A DNA stretch of 64,000 bases from Paenibacillus sp. CC-CFT747 (lineage in GTDB: Bacteria; Bacillota; Bacilli; Paenibacillales; NBRC-103111): the NCBI GenBank assembly GCA_030323305.1, contig CP106741.1, positions 6,123,501-6,187,500 of the forward strand. The letters are read 5' to 3'. Positions 49,366 through 58,360 of the stretch are shown here, piece by piece; positions within the stretch are counted from its first letter, which is position 1, and each line of letters opens with the position of its first letter. A program made the position numbers and the translations under genes. The notes below the pieces were generated by a model, which saw nothing but the letters and a program-made list of their open reading frames with translations, ran no database searches and had not been told where the DNA came from.

Positions 49366-50110
49366 TTAATCTTGATCCGGCGGATAAATGCGGGCGAGCG
49401 CCTCGTCGTTCAGTTCCCCGGGCGGGCCGTCATAAACGATCCGTCCCCCGGAAAGCCCGATGATGCGGGGAGCATAGCGCCTCGCAAGCGCAACGTCGTG
49501 CAGGTTAAGCACGACCGTAAGCCCCTGCTCCCGGTGAAGCTCCGCGATAAAGCCCAGAATGCGGTCGGCCGTAACCGGGTCGAGGCTCGACACCGGCTCG
49601 TCCCCGAGAAGAAGCTCCGGCTGCTGCATGAGCACGCGGGCTATCGCCACACGCTGCCGCTGCCCCCGCTCAGCTCCTCCACCCGGCGGGAGGCCAGATG
49701 GGCGAGACCAACGCGCTGAAGGGCTTCCCGCGCGGCCTCGCGATGCTCCGGGGCGAAAGCGCCGAACAGCGGACGCCATAACGGCATGGCGGCGAACCGG
49801 CCCGACAACACATTGGTCTTAACCGTAAGCCGGGGCAGGAGGTGAAAATGCTGAAAGATCATGCCGATCTCCCGCCTTCTCTCCCGGAGAAGACGGGGCG
49901 GTACGCCCGTCAGTTCCCTTCCGTTCCAACGGACCGTTCCCGCGTCCGGTTCCACCAGCCGGTTGATGCAGCGGATCAGCGTCGATTTGCCCGCTCCGCT
50001 GCGGCCCAGAACCGCCACGAGTTCCCCGGCCGAACCGTCAGATCGATCCCGGCAAGCGCCGGCTCACTCTCTCCCGGGTACTGCTTCGTTAAGCCTAGTA
50101 TCTCAAGCAT
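49366..50110 (-). CDS. phnC: Phosphonate/phosphite ABC transporter ATPase, two frameshifts
   Basis: ATP-binding subunit. Walker A is LGRSGAGKSTLIRCINRL; signature VEELSGG; Walker B LLLGDEPVSSLDP; switch His in LNLHDVAL. PhnC-specific text includes MIFQHFHLLPRLTVKTNVL. Breaks near 50025 (G4 to G5, restoring VRPGELVAVLG) and 49667 (G5 to G6, restoring LSGGQRQRVAIARV). Its ATG follows the phnE stop with no gap (TAGATG). Length about 248 residues. The operon order is phnD-phnE-phnC. Confidence 0.92.
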
Positions 50111-50856
50111 CTAGTTCACCCGCTTCCGGACGTAAGCCCCCAGGTAATCCACCGAGGTGACAAGGAGCATGATCAGAACCACCTCGAAGGCGACCCGTTG
50201 GTAGGCGAACATTTTGAAATCGTTATACAGGAGCTGCCCCAGTCCGCCCGCTCCGACCACCCCAAGGATAAGGCAAGTCCGGATGGCGACTTCCAGCCGG
50301 TAGAAATACTGCGAGATGACGAGGGGGATGATCTGCGGCATAATTCCATAGAGGGCCACGAGGATCCGGGTTCCTCCGGCGGATTGAACGGCTTCCTGGG
50401 GCCCGCGGTCGACCGATTCGATCAGCTCGGAGATCATTTTGCCGAAGACTCCGATGTTGTGAATGATGAGCGCTAGCACCGCCGGCATCGGACCGAGGCC
50501 GAGCGTCGGGATAAACACAAGCGCCATGACGATCTCCGGCACGGACCGGAGAAAATTAAACACCGCCCGGATGCCGTGGTAGATCCCCCGAAGGGAGTCG
50601 TATTCCGGGCGGCAAAGAAGCTCGCCGGCAGGGCGATCCCCACGGCGATCAGCGTGCTGAACAGGGCGATTTGCAGGGTAAGGACCATCTGGCCCACCGC
50701 GTAGCCCGCATCCTCCGTATCGAAAGGAAACCAATTGTCCCGGATGAACCGGAAGGAATTCCCGATATCCTTAAACAGGGAGAAGTCGAAGCGGACCCCC
50801 GCGCCCGACCAGAGAAGAAGGGCGATGACTATCGCCGCCCCCGCCCATTTTTTCAA
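50111..50856 (-). CDS. phnE: Phosphonate/phosphite ABC transporter permease, frame-broken
   Basis: Membrane subunit of about 248 residues with six spans. The EAA loop is in ELIESVDRGPQEAVQSAGGT. Other landmarks are LRSVPEIVMALVFIPTLGL and the C-terminus VAFEVVLIMLLVTSVDYLG. The break near 50602 is a C/G run; one base gives TPFRGIYHGIRAVFNFL. TTG start with AAAGGGGG upstream. A single phnE is present, while some operons have two. Confidence 0.9.
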
Positions 50857-50888
50857 GCCATTGCCCCCTTTCCCACTCCACTTTCTTC

Positions 50889-51833
50889 TTATTTCTTAGG
50901 CTTCACCCGGCCGTCTTCAATGGCTGCCTGGCGAATCGCGGCATAATCTTCGTTCTTCGCCAAGGTAAAGCCGCTAGCTTCCCCGAAGGCCCCGAGAATA
51001 TCCGGGTCCTTGATGGCCAGCATGGTATCCTGGATGATCTTGATATCGGCATCCGAGGTCGATTTCTCGACCGCCCATGGATATTGGAACAGCGGCTCGG
51101 ATTTCCAGATCGTTTTGATTTTGCTGCCGTCGATCTTCTTATCGAGAACCAGCTTGTCAAAGTAGGCGCTGTCGATGGCGCCGACGTCCACTCCCTTGTT
51201 CTGAACAGCTAGGGCGGTCGCGTCATGATTGCCCGTGTACGTGACGCTCTTGAATTTGTTTTTCTGCTGGCTCTCGAACAGTCCCGCTTTCTTCAATGCG
51301 ATTCCCGGGATCAGGCTTCCCGAGGTCGACTGGATATCCCCGAAAGCAAACCGGATCTTGTCCGAATTCGCCTTCACATCGTCGAAGGTATTGTAAGGCG
51401 AATCCTTCGGCGCGATCAGGTACGAGTAATAATAGGGCTGGCCGTTGATAAGCTGGGTCACCACCGCCTTCACGTCGTACCGTTCATGGGCCTCCACATA
51501 GGTCAGCGGGCCGAGATAAGCCATGTGCAGCTTACCGGCGCCAAGCGCTTCCACCACACCGTTATAGTCCGGGTACACTTCCGCCTTGACCTTACGCCCC
51601 ATCTTCTCACTGAGCGCCGCGGCCAGCTTCTCCGCTCCCGTCTTCATGCGGGTATCCCCTTGGGCGGGAATGACGCCGATCAGAAACTCGCCCTTCTCCG
51701 CTTTTCCTGCCGTCGTCTGGGGGAGGGGGATGCTTGTCCTCCGTTGTCCGCCGCTTTCTTGCCGCCGCAGCCGGCGAGAATCATGATCAGGATCAGCATG
51801 AGGGCTGAGCCTGCTTTTGTCCACTTCACCATC
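50889..51833 (-). CDS. phnD: Phosphonate/phosphite-binding lipoprotein, frame-broken
   Basis: Substrate-binding subunit. Signal and lipobox: LMLILIMILAGC at ATG 51833 (GGTGGAG upstream). The mature part has FLIGVIPAQGDTRMKTGAE, the PhnD substrate loops AYLGPLTYVEAHERYDVKA and FAFGDIQSTSGSLIPG. The frame breaks near 51728 in a C5 run; C6 gives ASPSPQTTAGKAEKGEF. About 314 residues. PhnD-type proteins bind phosphonates or phosphite; the binding-site residues do not let me tell which here. There are no C-P lyase genes nearby. Confidence 0.92.
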   Translation of the reverse strand, partial: DGEVDKSRLSPHADPDHDSRRLRRQESGGQRRTSIPLPQTTAGKAEKGEFLIGVIPAQGDTRMKTGAEKLAAALSEKMGRKVKAEVYPDYNGVVEALGAGKLHMAYLGPLTYVEAHERYDVKAVVTQLINGQPYYYSYLIAPKDSPYNTFDDVKANSDKIRFAFGDIQSTSGSLIPGIALKKAGLFESQQKNKFKSVTYTGNHDATALAVQNKGVDVGAIDSAYFDKLVLDKKIDGSKIKTIWKSEPLFQYPWAVEKSTSDADIKIIQDTMLAIKDPDILGAFGEASGFTLAKNEDYAAIRQAAIEDGRVKPKK

Positions 51834-52053
51834 TACTAAACTCCACCTTACGTATAGGGTAAGACCGTCCGGTCGTTTCTTCTAAAATGTAGCATAGTTC
51901 GACGGGAAAACAAAGAAAACCGGATACCCGTTCCTCCTAAAACCGTGACGGGACGGCCTAAGCCAAGGAAGCCGGGCATGGACGCCCGAGACCCGCCAGG
52001 GGTATAATAAACCCAATGCCCATACGGGAAAAGCTTGCCAAGGAGGCTATAGC

Positions 52054-52704
52054 ATGAATCGAGAGCAGGGTCTGCGTCAAATCGAGGACACCCGGATTGT
52101 CGCCATCGTGAGAGGGGTGGAGCCCAAGCACATCCAGCCGGTCGCCGAAGCCCTTCTTCAAGGAGGCATTACGGTCATGGAGGTCACGCTTAATACGGTG
52201 GGAGCGCTGGATTCAATCCGGGAGCTGCGTCAGGCGATGGACGGCCGGATGTTTATCGGGGCCGGGACCGTGCTGGACCGGGAAGACGCCCAGCGCGCTG
52301 TGGAAGCCGGCGCTTCGTTTCTCGTGACACCGAACGTGGACGAGGAAGCCATCCGTTACGCGGCGGACCGCCAACTGCCCGTCTTCCCGGGCGCTATGAC
52401 CCCCACCGAGATCGTTAAAGCGTGGAAAGCCGGGGCTACCGCGGTCAAGCTGTTCCCCAGCGCTTCCTTCGGCCTGTCCTTCATCAAGGAGCTGCGCGGT
52501 CCGCTCGGCCATATTCCCATGGTGGCCGTCGGCGGAGTGAACGAAGGGAATTTGTCCGATTACTTGAAGGCCGGCTGCTATGCCGTCGGGATCGGAAGCT
52601 CGCTGTTTCCTCTTGCCGATATTGCCAAAGGCCGGTATGACGCCGTCACCGCCAAAGCCCGCAGCCTGACCGACAGCGTCACCCGTCACCATGCCCGCTC
52701 CTGA
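52054..52704 (+). CDS. eda: KDPG/KHG aldolase (2-dehydro-3-deoxyphosphogluconate aldolase)
   Basis: Intact 216-residue class I aldolase. The Schiff-base Lys is in TAVKLFPSASFG; catalytic Glu and Thr are in ITVMEVTLNTVGA; phosphate loop AVGGVNEGNLSDYLKAGCYA with GIGSSLF. It cleaves KDPG to pyruvate and glyceraldehyde-3-phosphate, or 4-hydroxy-2-oxoglutarate. AAGGAGG lies 7-8 bases before the ATG. No kinase (kdgK) partner is next to it, so the pathway cannot be fixed. A degraded repeat copy follows at 52731. Confidence 0.92.
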   Translation: MNREQGLRQIEDTRIVAIVRGVEPKHIQPVAEALLQGGITVMEVTLNTVGALDSIRELRQAMDGRMFIGAGTVLDREDAQRAVEAGASFLVTPNVDEEAIRYAADRQLPVFPGAMTPTEIVKAWKAGATAVKLFPSASFGLSFIKELRGPLGHIPMVAVGGVNEGNLSDYLKAGCYAVGIGSSLFPLADIAKGRYDAVTAKARSLTDSVTRHHARS

Positions 52705-52730
52705 AGCGGGTTTGGCGGCCGGCGTGTTGG

Positions 52731-52800
52731 TCCGTTGTCCTGCTTTTGTTGGATATCCTGGGCCTATGGGCCTTCCCGCCAACAAAGTTACCGGATAAGG
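52731..52800. repeat. Degenerate copy of the dispersed repeat
   Basis: CCGTTGTCCTGCTTTTGTTGG followed by CCCGCCAACAAAGTTACC and CGGATAAGG. The right half matches the copy at 56252; the left inverted end is lost. Lies between eda and cysK. Confidence 0.45.
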
Positions 52801-52930
52801 CCTCCGGTGGTGTAATCTGGATACGGTTGTGTTCCGGAATGGTTTAGTGGTAAAGTATTGGCATGGTTTTATGTCCGATTAACCGGATATGAAAAGAAGG
52901 TTTCACTCTTTGTGTCTAGGAGGAACGTTT

Positions 52931-53866
52931 ATGGCTGCCATTGCCTCAAATTTAACCGAGCTTATCGGCCGCACCCCGCTGCTGGAGCTGTCCCGCTATG
53001 CCGCCGCTCATCGGCTGGAAGCCCGGCTGGTCGCCAAGCTCGAGTCTTATAACCCCGCCGGCAGCGTCAAGGACCGGATCGCCTTTGCCATGATCAAGGA
53101 TGCCGAGGAAAAAGGCCTGCTTCGCCCGGACTCGGTGATCATCGAGCCGACAAGCGGGAACACCGGTATCGGCCTCGCCTTTGCTGCGGCGGCGCTCGGT
53201 TACAAGCTCATTATCACCCTGCCCGAATCCTTCAGCTTGGAACGCCGCAAGCTCATGAAGGCTCTCGGCGCCGAGCTGGTGCTGACTCCCGGCGCGGAAG
53301 GCATGAGGGGAGCCATCCGACGCGCCGAGGAGCTGGCGGCCGAGCTGCCCCATGCCTATATGCCTATGCAGTTCAGCAACCCGGCCAACGTGGAGATTCA
53401 CCGGACGACAACGGCCGAAGAAATTTGGACCGACACCGACGGGGAGGTTGATCTGTTCGTTGCCGGAGTCGGAACCGGAGGAACGGTCACCGGAGCGGGC
53501 AGCGCCTTGAAGGAACGAAAGCACGGCATCCGGGTGCTGGCGGTGGAGCCTTCCGCCTCAAGCGTTCTCTCGGGTGGCCGTCCCGGTCCGCACCAAATCC
53601 AAGGGATCGGGGCCGGCTTCATCCCGGACATCTACGATGCCTCCGTGATTGATGAAGTGGTTCCCGTCCGGGATGAAGACGCCTTTGCCGCGGCGCGGGA
53701 GCTGGCCAAACGGGAAGGCCTGCTGGTCGGCATTTCCTCGGGTGCGGCGGTTCATGCCGCCGCCCAAGCCGCCAAGCGGCCGGAGAACAAGGGCAAGCTG
53801 ATCGTCGTGCTCCTTCCCGATACGGGAGAACGGTATCTCTCGACTTCCCTGTTCGACGGGGAATAG
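52931..53866 (+). CDS. cysK: Cysteine synthase A (O-acetylserine sulfhydrylase)
   Basis: PLP enzyme making cysteine from O-acetylserine and sulfide; 311 residues, intact. PLP Lys in NPAGSVKDRIAFAMI; substrate loop EPTSGNTGIGLAFAAA; phosphate loop GVGTGGTVTGAGSAL; C-terminal Ser loop GISSGAAVHAA. The start at 52931 has AGGAGG 8 bases upstream; the frame extends further back with no site. Whether it is the main cysteine synthase or a paralogue is not evident, since no cys operon neighbours are present. Confidence 0.95.
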   Translation: MAAIASNLTELIGRTPLLELSRYAAAHRLEARLVAKLESYNPAGSVKDRIAFAMIKDAEEKGLLRPDSVIIEPTSGNTGIGLAFAAAALGYKLIITLPESFSLERRKLMKALGAELVLTPGAEGMRGAIRRAEELAAELPHAYMPMQFSNPANVEIHRTTTAEEIWTDTDGEVDLFVAGVGTGGTVTGAGSALKERKHGIRVLAVEPSASSVLSGGRPGPHQIQGIGAGFIPDIYDASVIDEVVPVRDEDAFAAARELAKREGLLVGISSGAAVHAAAQAAKRPENKGKLIVVLLPDTGERYLSTSLFDGE

Positions 53867-53890
53867 ATCATGGGCCCATTCGCTGGCCGT

Positions 53891-53910
53891 CCTTATCCGC
53901 TCGGATAAGA
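53891..53910. repeat. Minimal palindrome related to the dispersed repeat ends
   Basis: CTTATCCG, CT, CGGATAAG: two ends of the repeat family placed directly back to back. Just upstream of the cysK terminator. Confidence 0.4.
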
Positions 53911-53915
53911 GGAAT

Positions 53916-53962
53916 AACCCAACAACCCGCCTTCGGCAGCTCGAAGGCGGGTTGTTGGGTTT
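53916..53962. terminator. Strong terminator after cysK
   Basis: AACCCAACAACCCGCCTTCG pairs with CGAAGGCGGGTTGTTGGGTT, a 20-bp perfect stem with a 6-base loop. Confidence 0.93.
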
Positions 53963-54048
53963 AGAAGAGACGCCGGCCGTCCTCCCGGTTTATCTGCAGG
54001 AGAATCGGCGCGGAGACCTAGCAGGCAGGCTGCAGTGAGGTTCCCCCG

Positions 54049-54681
54049 CTAAGCCTCTTCGCGTTCGATGATATAGGTGCATTTGCGGCCGCCCTTCGTG
54101 AGGCACTCGGTCCTCTCTACGCGGGCGCCTAACAGCTTCTCGAACAAGGCCAGCTCGCACGTGCACGCCTGGTTGTACCGCTGGGCGACCTGCGAAATCG
54201 GGCAGTTGTACTCTTCCAGCGTGTAGCGGCCTCCGTCCTCCCTCCAGGCTACCATATAGCCGTTGGCATCCTGAATGGCCGCGAGACGGCTTACCCGTTC
54301 GGCGAGGCTCACGCCTGCCATCTGTTCGCTGTATTTCGCGAGCAGCTTCCGTTTTCGTCCTTCGAACAGCCGGCGGACGAGCTCTTCGCCCTCTTCGGCT
54401 TCCAGCTCCCCAAGCAGATCCAGGGAGAGCTGGTGATAATTCTTCGGGAACAAGTCATCCGCACCGGCTGTTAACGCATACCGATGGGCGGGCCGCCCCA
54501 CCGCCTGGCGGACGAGCGTACCGGTGATCCAGCCGTCCCGCTCCATGGCCTGGATGTGACGGCGGACGGCCATTTCGGTAATGCCCAGCTCTTGGGCCAT
54601 TTCTTGTATGGTCATCGAACCGCGGGTCTTCAACAGGGAGAGAAGCACCCGCCGGGTCGAGAGGTCTTGATTGGGTTTCAT
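54049..54681 (-). CDS. HTH transcriptional regulator with C-terminal cysteine cluster (SufR-like)
   Basis: 210 residues from ATG 54681. N-terminal winged helix: RVLLSLLKTRGSMTIQEMA then LGITEMAVRRHIQAME and a wing with TLVRQAVGRPAHRYAL. The C-terminal domain has NCPISQVAQRYNQACTCEL and ECLTKGGRKCTY: five cysteines, with a C-x12-C start as in the Fe-S regulator SufR, although the later spacing differs. It therefore probably senses iron-sulfur status or redox state; this is inference from the family. It is convergent with cysK and stands alone. Confidence 0.8.
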   Translation of the reverse strand: MKPNQDLSTRRVLLSLLKTRGSMTIQEMAQELGITEMAVRRHIQAMERDGWITGTLVRQAVGRPAHRYALTAGADDLFPKNYHQLSLDLLGELEAEEGEELVRRLFEGRKRKLLAKYSEQMAGVSLAERVSRLAAIQDANGYMVAWREDGGRYTLEEYNCPISQVAQRYNQACTCELALFEKLLGARVERTECLTKGGRKCTYIIEREEA

Positions 54682-54792
54682 GCCTTTACCACCACCTGTA
54701 CCGACCATTGTAGCTCATTTGGGTGGATTCGTAAATTACTAAACGATTCTGTTTAGAAAGGCGGAAAAGCGTAGCCCCATCGAACCGCTCTT

Positions 54793-55221
54793 CTACATTT
54801 TCATTTCCTTCTCGATAAAAGCCTCGACATCTCGACCGAAGCTTCCTAACCGGGCCGGCAATTCCGCGATCAGCGGATCCAAGCCGCCTCTTTCTAGACG
54901 GGCGTAGTCCTGCACGAGAGGACGGCGCAGCTTGACCAGCTGCTGAAAGAACCGTCCTTCCTCCTCCCCGAATACCTTCTCGCCGGTCAGGATCTCGATG
55001 ATGTCCTCGTAGCTGCTCGCATCCCGCATCATAAAAGCGTCGATGAGAAGGCTGCCCACGTCCGTAACCGTCTCAATGGCGAGATGAAGAACCCTCTCCT
55101 GGGCGAGTATCGCCAGGGGATCGGTTCCGTTCCAGCGCTCCGCCAGCTGGCCGCACGCCTCCTGAAGAAACGGAATGAACCGGAGGCGTTCCCCGAGTTG
55201 TTCGCGGTTAATGTAATACAT
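54793..55221 (-). CDS. DUF86 (HepT-like) protein, YutE type
   Basis: 142 residues from ATG 55221, where TAGGAGT lies 4-8 bases upstream and overlaps the stop of the 42-residue gene. Helical HepT-like pattern: MYYINREQLGERLRFIPFL, VLHLAIETVTDVGSLLIDAF, EDIIEILTGEKVF and LVKLRRPLVQDYARL. HepT proteins are the RNase toxin of MNT/HEPN pairs, but no nucleotidyltransferase gene is next to it, and YutE-type members are housekeeping-like. The RX4-6H catalytic motif is not evident. Confidence 0.82.
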   Translation of the reverse strand: MYYINREQLGERLRFIPFLQEACGQLAERWNGTDPLAILAQERVLHLAIETVTDVGSLLIDAFMMRDASSYEDIIEILTGEKVFGEEEGRFFQQLVKLRRPLVQDYARLERGGLDPLIAELPARLGSFGRDVEAFIEKEMKM

Positions 55222-55229
55222 GGCGACTC

Positions 55230-55358
55230 CTACTTTCTTTTGCGTTTTTTGTACTTCGTCCAGGCCAGCATCAAGGCAAATGTGACCGCCACTACGACGA
55301 GAAGCGTAATGGCCTGCATAGGATATTCCAGGGATAAGCCGCTGCTGCTTTTGTCCAT
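55230..55358 (-). CDS. Small membrane protein of 42 residues
   Basis: ATG 55358 with AGGGGAAG upstream; it reads MDKSSSGLSLEYPMQ, then AITLLVVVAVTFALMLAWT, then a basic end KYKKRKRK. One membrane span, C-terminus inside. It starts 8 bases after the thiD stop and its own stop overlaps the ribosome site for the DUF86 gene, so thiD, this gene and DUF86 are tightly coupled. No family known to me. Codon use and spacing argue that it is real. Confidence 0.7.
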   Translation of the reverse strand: MDKSSSGLSLEYPMQAITLLVVVAVTFALMLAWTKYKKRKRK

Positions 55359-55366
55359 TTCTTCCC

Positions 55367-56177
55367 CTACCTTCCTCTGGTATGCGTTCTGCCGTACGCC
55401 CAGTGATTCGTCGGTCCGTGGCCGGCCCCGAGTCCCAGTTCTTCCTTAATGGCACTGGTGATAAAAGCCTTCGCCGTTTGGACGGCATCCGGCAGGTCTC
55501 TTCCTTCGCCAGCTCGGCGGTAATGGCGGCCGAGAACGTGCACCCCGTCCCGTGGGTATGCCGGGTGGCATACCTCTCCGAGGTGAAGCGGCGCAGGCTT
55601 GTCCCGTCGTAGAGGACATCGGTCGGTTCTCCTTCCAGATGGCCCCCTTGACGACGGCCGCCCGGGCCCCGAACCCGTCGACGATCCGGCGGGCCGCCTC
55701 TTCCATGTCGGCCACCGTCGAAATCGTCATGCCGGTCAGTACTTCCGCTTCCGGAACGTTCGGCGTCACCACGGCGGCAAGCGGCACCAGCACGTCGCGC
55801 AGCACCGATTTGGCTTCGTCTTTCAATAGTGCGGCTCCGCCTTTGGCGATCATGACCGGGTCAATCACTAGCGCCGACAGCTTGTGGTACCGGATGCGGT
55901 CGGCGACCAGCTCGATGATGTCCGGACGGGACAGCATGCCGGTCTTGACGGCATCCACTCCCAAGTCCTCGACAACGGCGTCGATCTGGGCGGAGATTCC
56001 TTCGAGCGGAATCTCGTATATTCCGTGAACCCCAAGGGTATTCTGCGCCGTCACGGCCGTGAGGGCAGACATGCCGAACACGTCCAGCATCTGAAAGGTT
56101 TTCAAATCCGCCTGAATGCCGGCTCCTCCCCCGCTGTCGGAGCCCGCTATAGTTAATGCTCTGGGTATGGTCTTCAC
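55367..56177 (-). CDS. thiD: Hydroxymethylpyrimidine/phosphomethylpyrimidine kinase, two frameshifts
   Basis: Phosphorylates HMP and HMP-P in thiamine synthesis. Landmarks: ALTIAGSDSGGGAGIQADLK at the N-terminus, VDAVKTGMLSRPDIIELVA, VVTPNVPEAEVLTG, and the catalytic end THGTGCTFSAAITAELA. I start at GTG 56177, preceded by GGAGG with 8 bases between; no site precedes the ATGs further out. Breaks near 55645 (G5 to G6, restoring VVKGGHLEGEPTDVLYDG) and 55492 (G2 to G3, restoring AKGRDLPDAVQTAKAFI) give about 270 residues. Diverges from tenI-thiO. Confidence 0.9.
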
Positions 56178-56251
56178 TGTACTCTCCTCCATTGTATGGA
56201 ACCGCAAGGAATCCGGCGAAAAAACCGCCTTCTTCGCCTGTTGCTCCCGGT

Positions 56252-56345
56252 AAGTGCCTTATCCGTGAGTGTTGTTCTGCTTTTTCACTTACTCTCGTGC
56301 GCCTGCAGAGGTTTTCTCGCCAACAAAGGACCGGATAAGGCACTA
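56252..56345. repeat. 94-bp dispersed repeat, full-length copy 2
   Basis: Ends AAGTGCCTTATCCG and CGGATAAGGCACTA. The interior shares TTCTGCTTT, GTGCGC and GAGGTTTTCTCG with the reverse complement of the copy at 28031-28125. It lies in the 325-base gap between the divergent thiD and tenI genes. Confidence 0.7.
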
Positions 56346-56425
56346 GGAAGCTCCGTGCCTTCCTGACTCTCCACTGTTCAGTGTAGCCCTGCCCGGCGGG
56401 AGCGTCAAGCAGCGCCAAAAGGCTT

Positions 56426-56454
56426 TTGACGGTCCGTACGGCCTTTGATAAGAT
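56426..56454 (+). promoter_or_regulatory. Sigma-A promoter for tenI-thiO
   Basis: TTGACG, 17-base spacer, TAAGAT, 49 bases before the tenI start. No TPP riboswitch is seen between promoter and gene. Confidence 0.7.
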
Positions 56455-56502
56455 TAGCAGGAAAGCGGTCTTCGGACGAATTCCGGCAAAGGAGGAGCAG
56501 CC

Positions 56503-57145
56503 ATGCGCAACCGAAGGCCTGTCCTTCATCTCATCACCACCGGCCGCCAGGAACTGGAAGAAGTGGAGGCCGTGCTCGCTAAGGTGCCGAAGGGTAGCCT
56601 GGATGCTCTTCATATCCGGGAAAAGCACCGGGGCGCTAAGGAAATCGTTCATTGGTACGAACGGCTTCATTCCCTGCTGCCCTGGGCCCCCATCTACATT
56701 AACGACCGGCTGGATGCCGCGGCTGCCGTCGGCTCCCCCGGCGTGCAGCTGGGCTATACCAGCCTTGGCCCTGCCGCCGCCCGCAAGCTGATGGGGGACA
56801 GGACCCGGATCGGCGTCTCCGTCCACTCGGCCCTTGAAGCGGTGAAGGCCGCGGAGGAAGGGGCCGACTATGTCCTGTTCGGCCATGTGTACTTAACCGG
56901 CTCCAAAGAAGGCCTCGCCCCCGCGGGACGGAAGCGCTGGCGGAGGTGACGAACGCCTCGCCTCTACCTGTTATCGCCATCGGGGGAATCACGCCGGACA
57001 ACGTCCGGGAAGTTCTCGCGGCCGGCTGCGCGGGCGTCGCCGTGCTGTCCGGTTTTTTGGCCAGAAAGACCCGGTCGGGCAGCTTCTCCGTTACCAGGAG
57101 GAACTCGGCCGCCGGGCCTCTACACCAAGGAGGTTATCGCAGTGA
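56503..57145 (+). CDS. tenI: Thiazole tautomerase TenI, two frameshifts
   Basis: Aromatises the thiazole phosphate intermediate in thiamine synthesis. TenI features set it apart from ThiE: LDALHIREKHRGAKEIV, ADYVLFGHVYLTGSKEGL and PVIAIGGITPDNVREVL. Breaks near 56922 (C5 to C6, restoring GLAPRGTEALAEVTNAS) and 57057 (T6 to T7, restoring SGFFGQKDPVGQLL) leave about 214 residues. Its TGA overlaps the GTG of thiO. In B. subtilis tenI also precedes thiO. AAAGGAGGAG precedes the ATG. Confidence 0.9.
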
Positions 57146-58260
57146 AGAAAGAATCAACGGCCCTTGTGGTCGGCGGAGGCCTCTTAGGGGGCTCCATTGC
57201 CTGGGAGCTTGCGGAGCGAGGGGTTTCCGTCACCCTCCTCGACAAAGGCTCCTTTGGAGGAGAAGCCTCGACGGCCGCTGCCGGCATGCTGGGTGCCCAT
57301 GTGGAGACCCATGCGGACGGGCCTTTTTTGATTTGTGCAGGAGAAGTTTGCAGCTGTACCGGGATTGGACGGAACGGATCGCCGGGAGGAGCGGGCTGAA
57401 CCCGCAGTATGAAGCCGAAGGAATCGTCCGGATCGCGTACACGGAAGAGGATGAGGCGGAGCTTCGCAGCCGTCTTCCCTGGATCGGAGACTACTCCTGG
57501 CTGGAGGCGGACGACCTTCGCCGCCTGGAGCCAGGAATCGGAGGAGAGCCAAGAGGCGGGCTGTTCTTCTCCGGCGACCACCGGGTCCATCCGGTCAAGC
57601 TGGCCGAGGCGATGCGGGCCGGGCTGGAGCGGCTCGGCTGCCGGGTGCTGGAGAATACCCCCTGCTGGGCCTCGTCACATCGGGCGGACGGGCGACCGGG
57701 GTGCGGACTGGAGAAGGTCTTCTATATGCCGATTCGGTTATTCTGGCCGGCGGGGCTTGGGGGCTGCTGCCGGAGGAGCTCCAAGAGCTTGTCCCCCTGT
57801 TCCCGGTAAAAGGGCAGTGCTACTCGGTTCGGCCGAATGGCCGGACGGCAAGCCGCACCCTGTTCACCAAAGGCTGCTACCTCGTTCCCCGGCTGGATGG
57901 AACCGTGACAATCGGGGCAACCCAGCTTGAGGCGGGCTTCGACAAGCGGCCTACCGTGGAAGCGCTGGCCGCCCTTCATGCCTCTGCCGTCCGGCTCCAG
58001 CCGGCCTTGGCGGAAGCGGAATTCCTGCGCACATGGACGGGACTACGGCCCGGAACGCCCGACGGGCTCCCTACATGGGTGCCCTGCCCGGCCTGGACCA
58101 GGTCTATGTGGCAACCGGCCACTTCCGCAACGGCGTGCTTCTTGCGCCGGTAACGGGCCGGCTGATGGCCGGGCTGCTGCTCGGAGACCCGTTGGCTGCC
58201 GCGGAGCTGGAGCCTTACTCGCCGGAGCGGAACCGGCCAGCCGTCTCGACCGGACCTTAA
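57142..58260 (+). CDS. thiO: Glycine oxidase ThiO, three frameshifts
   Basis: FAD enzyme that turns glycine into iminoglycine for the thiazole ring. FAD motif STALVVGGGLLGGSIAWELA with GEASTAAAGMLGAHVE. Middle domain has GGLFFSGDHRVHPVKLAEA; C-terminal FAD loop QVYVATGHFRNGVLLAPVTG. Breaks: near 57330 (T6 to T7), 57655 (C5 to C6) and 58065 (C3 to C4). Total about 372 residues, normal for ThiO. GTG start 8 bases after AGGAGG, overlapping tenI. No thiS-thiG-thiF follow; downstream is a converging TPR gene, so the usual cluster is cut short. Confidence 0.9.
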
Positions 58261-58360
58261 CGCTGCCTGCAGCGATGGCCGGCGGTCGGGGGATGACGGG
58301 GCGGCTAATGCCGCTTGAGCTGGTCCCTCCTACCGCCGTTCGCCGGCTCACCTCGGAAAG

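Noticed and set aside
54793..55221. HepT/MNT toxin-antitoxin pair
   Set aside because: No nucleotidyltransferase gene adjoins, and the HEPN catalytic motif is not clear. Better called DUF86 YutE-like.
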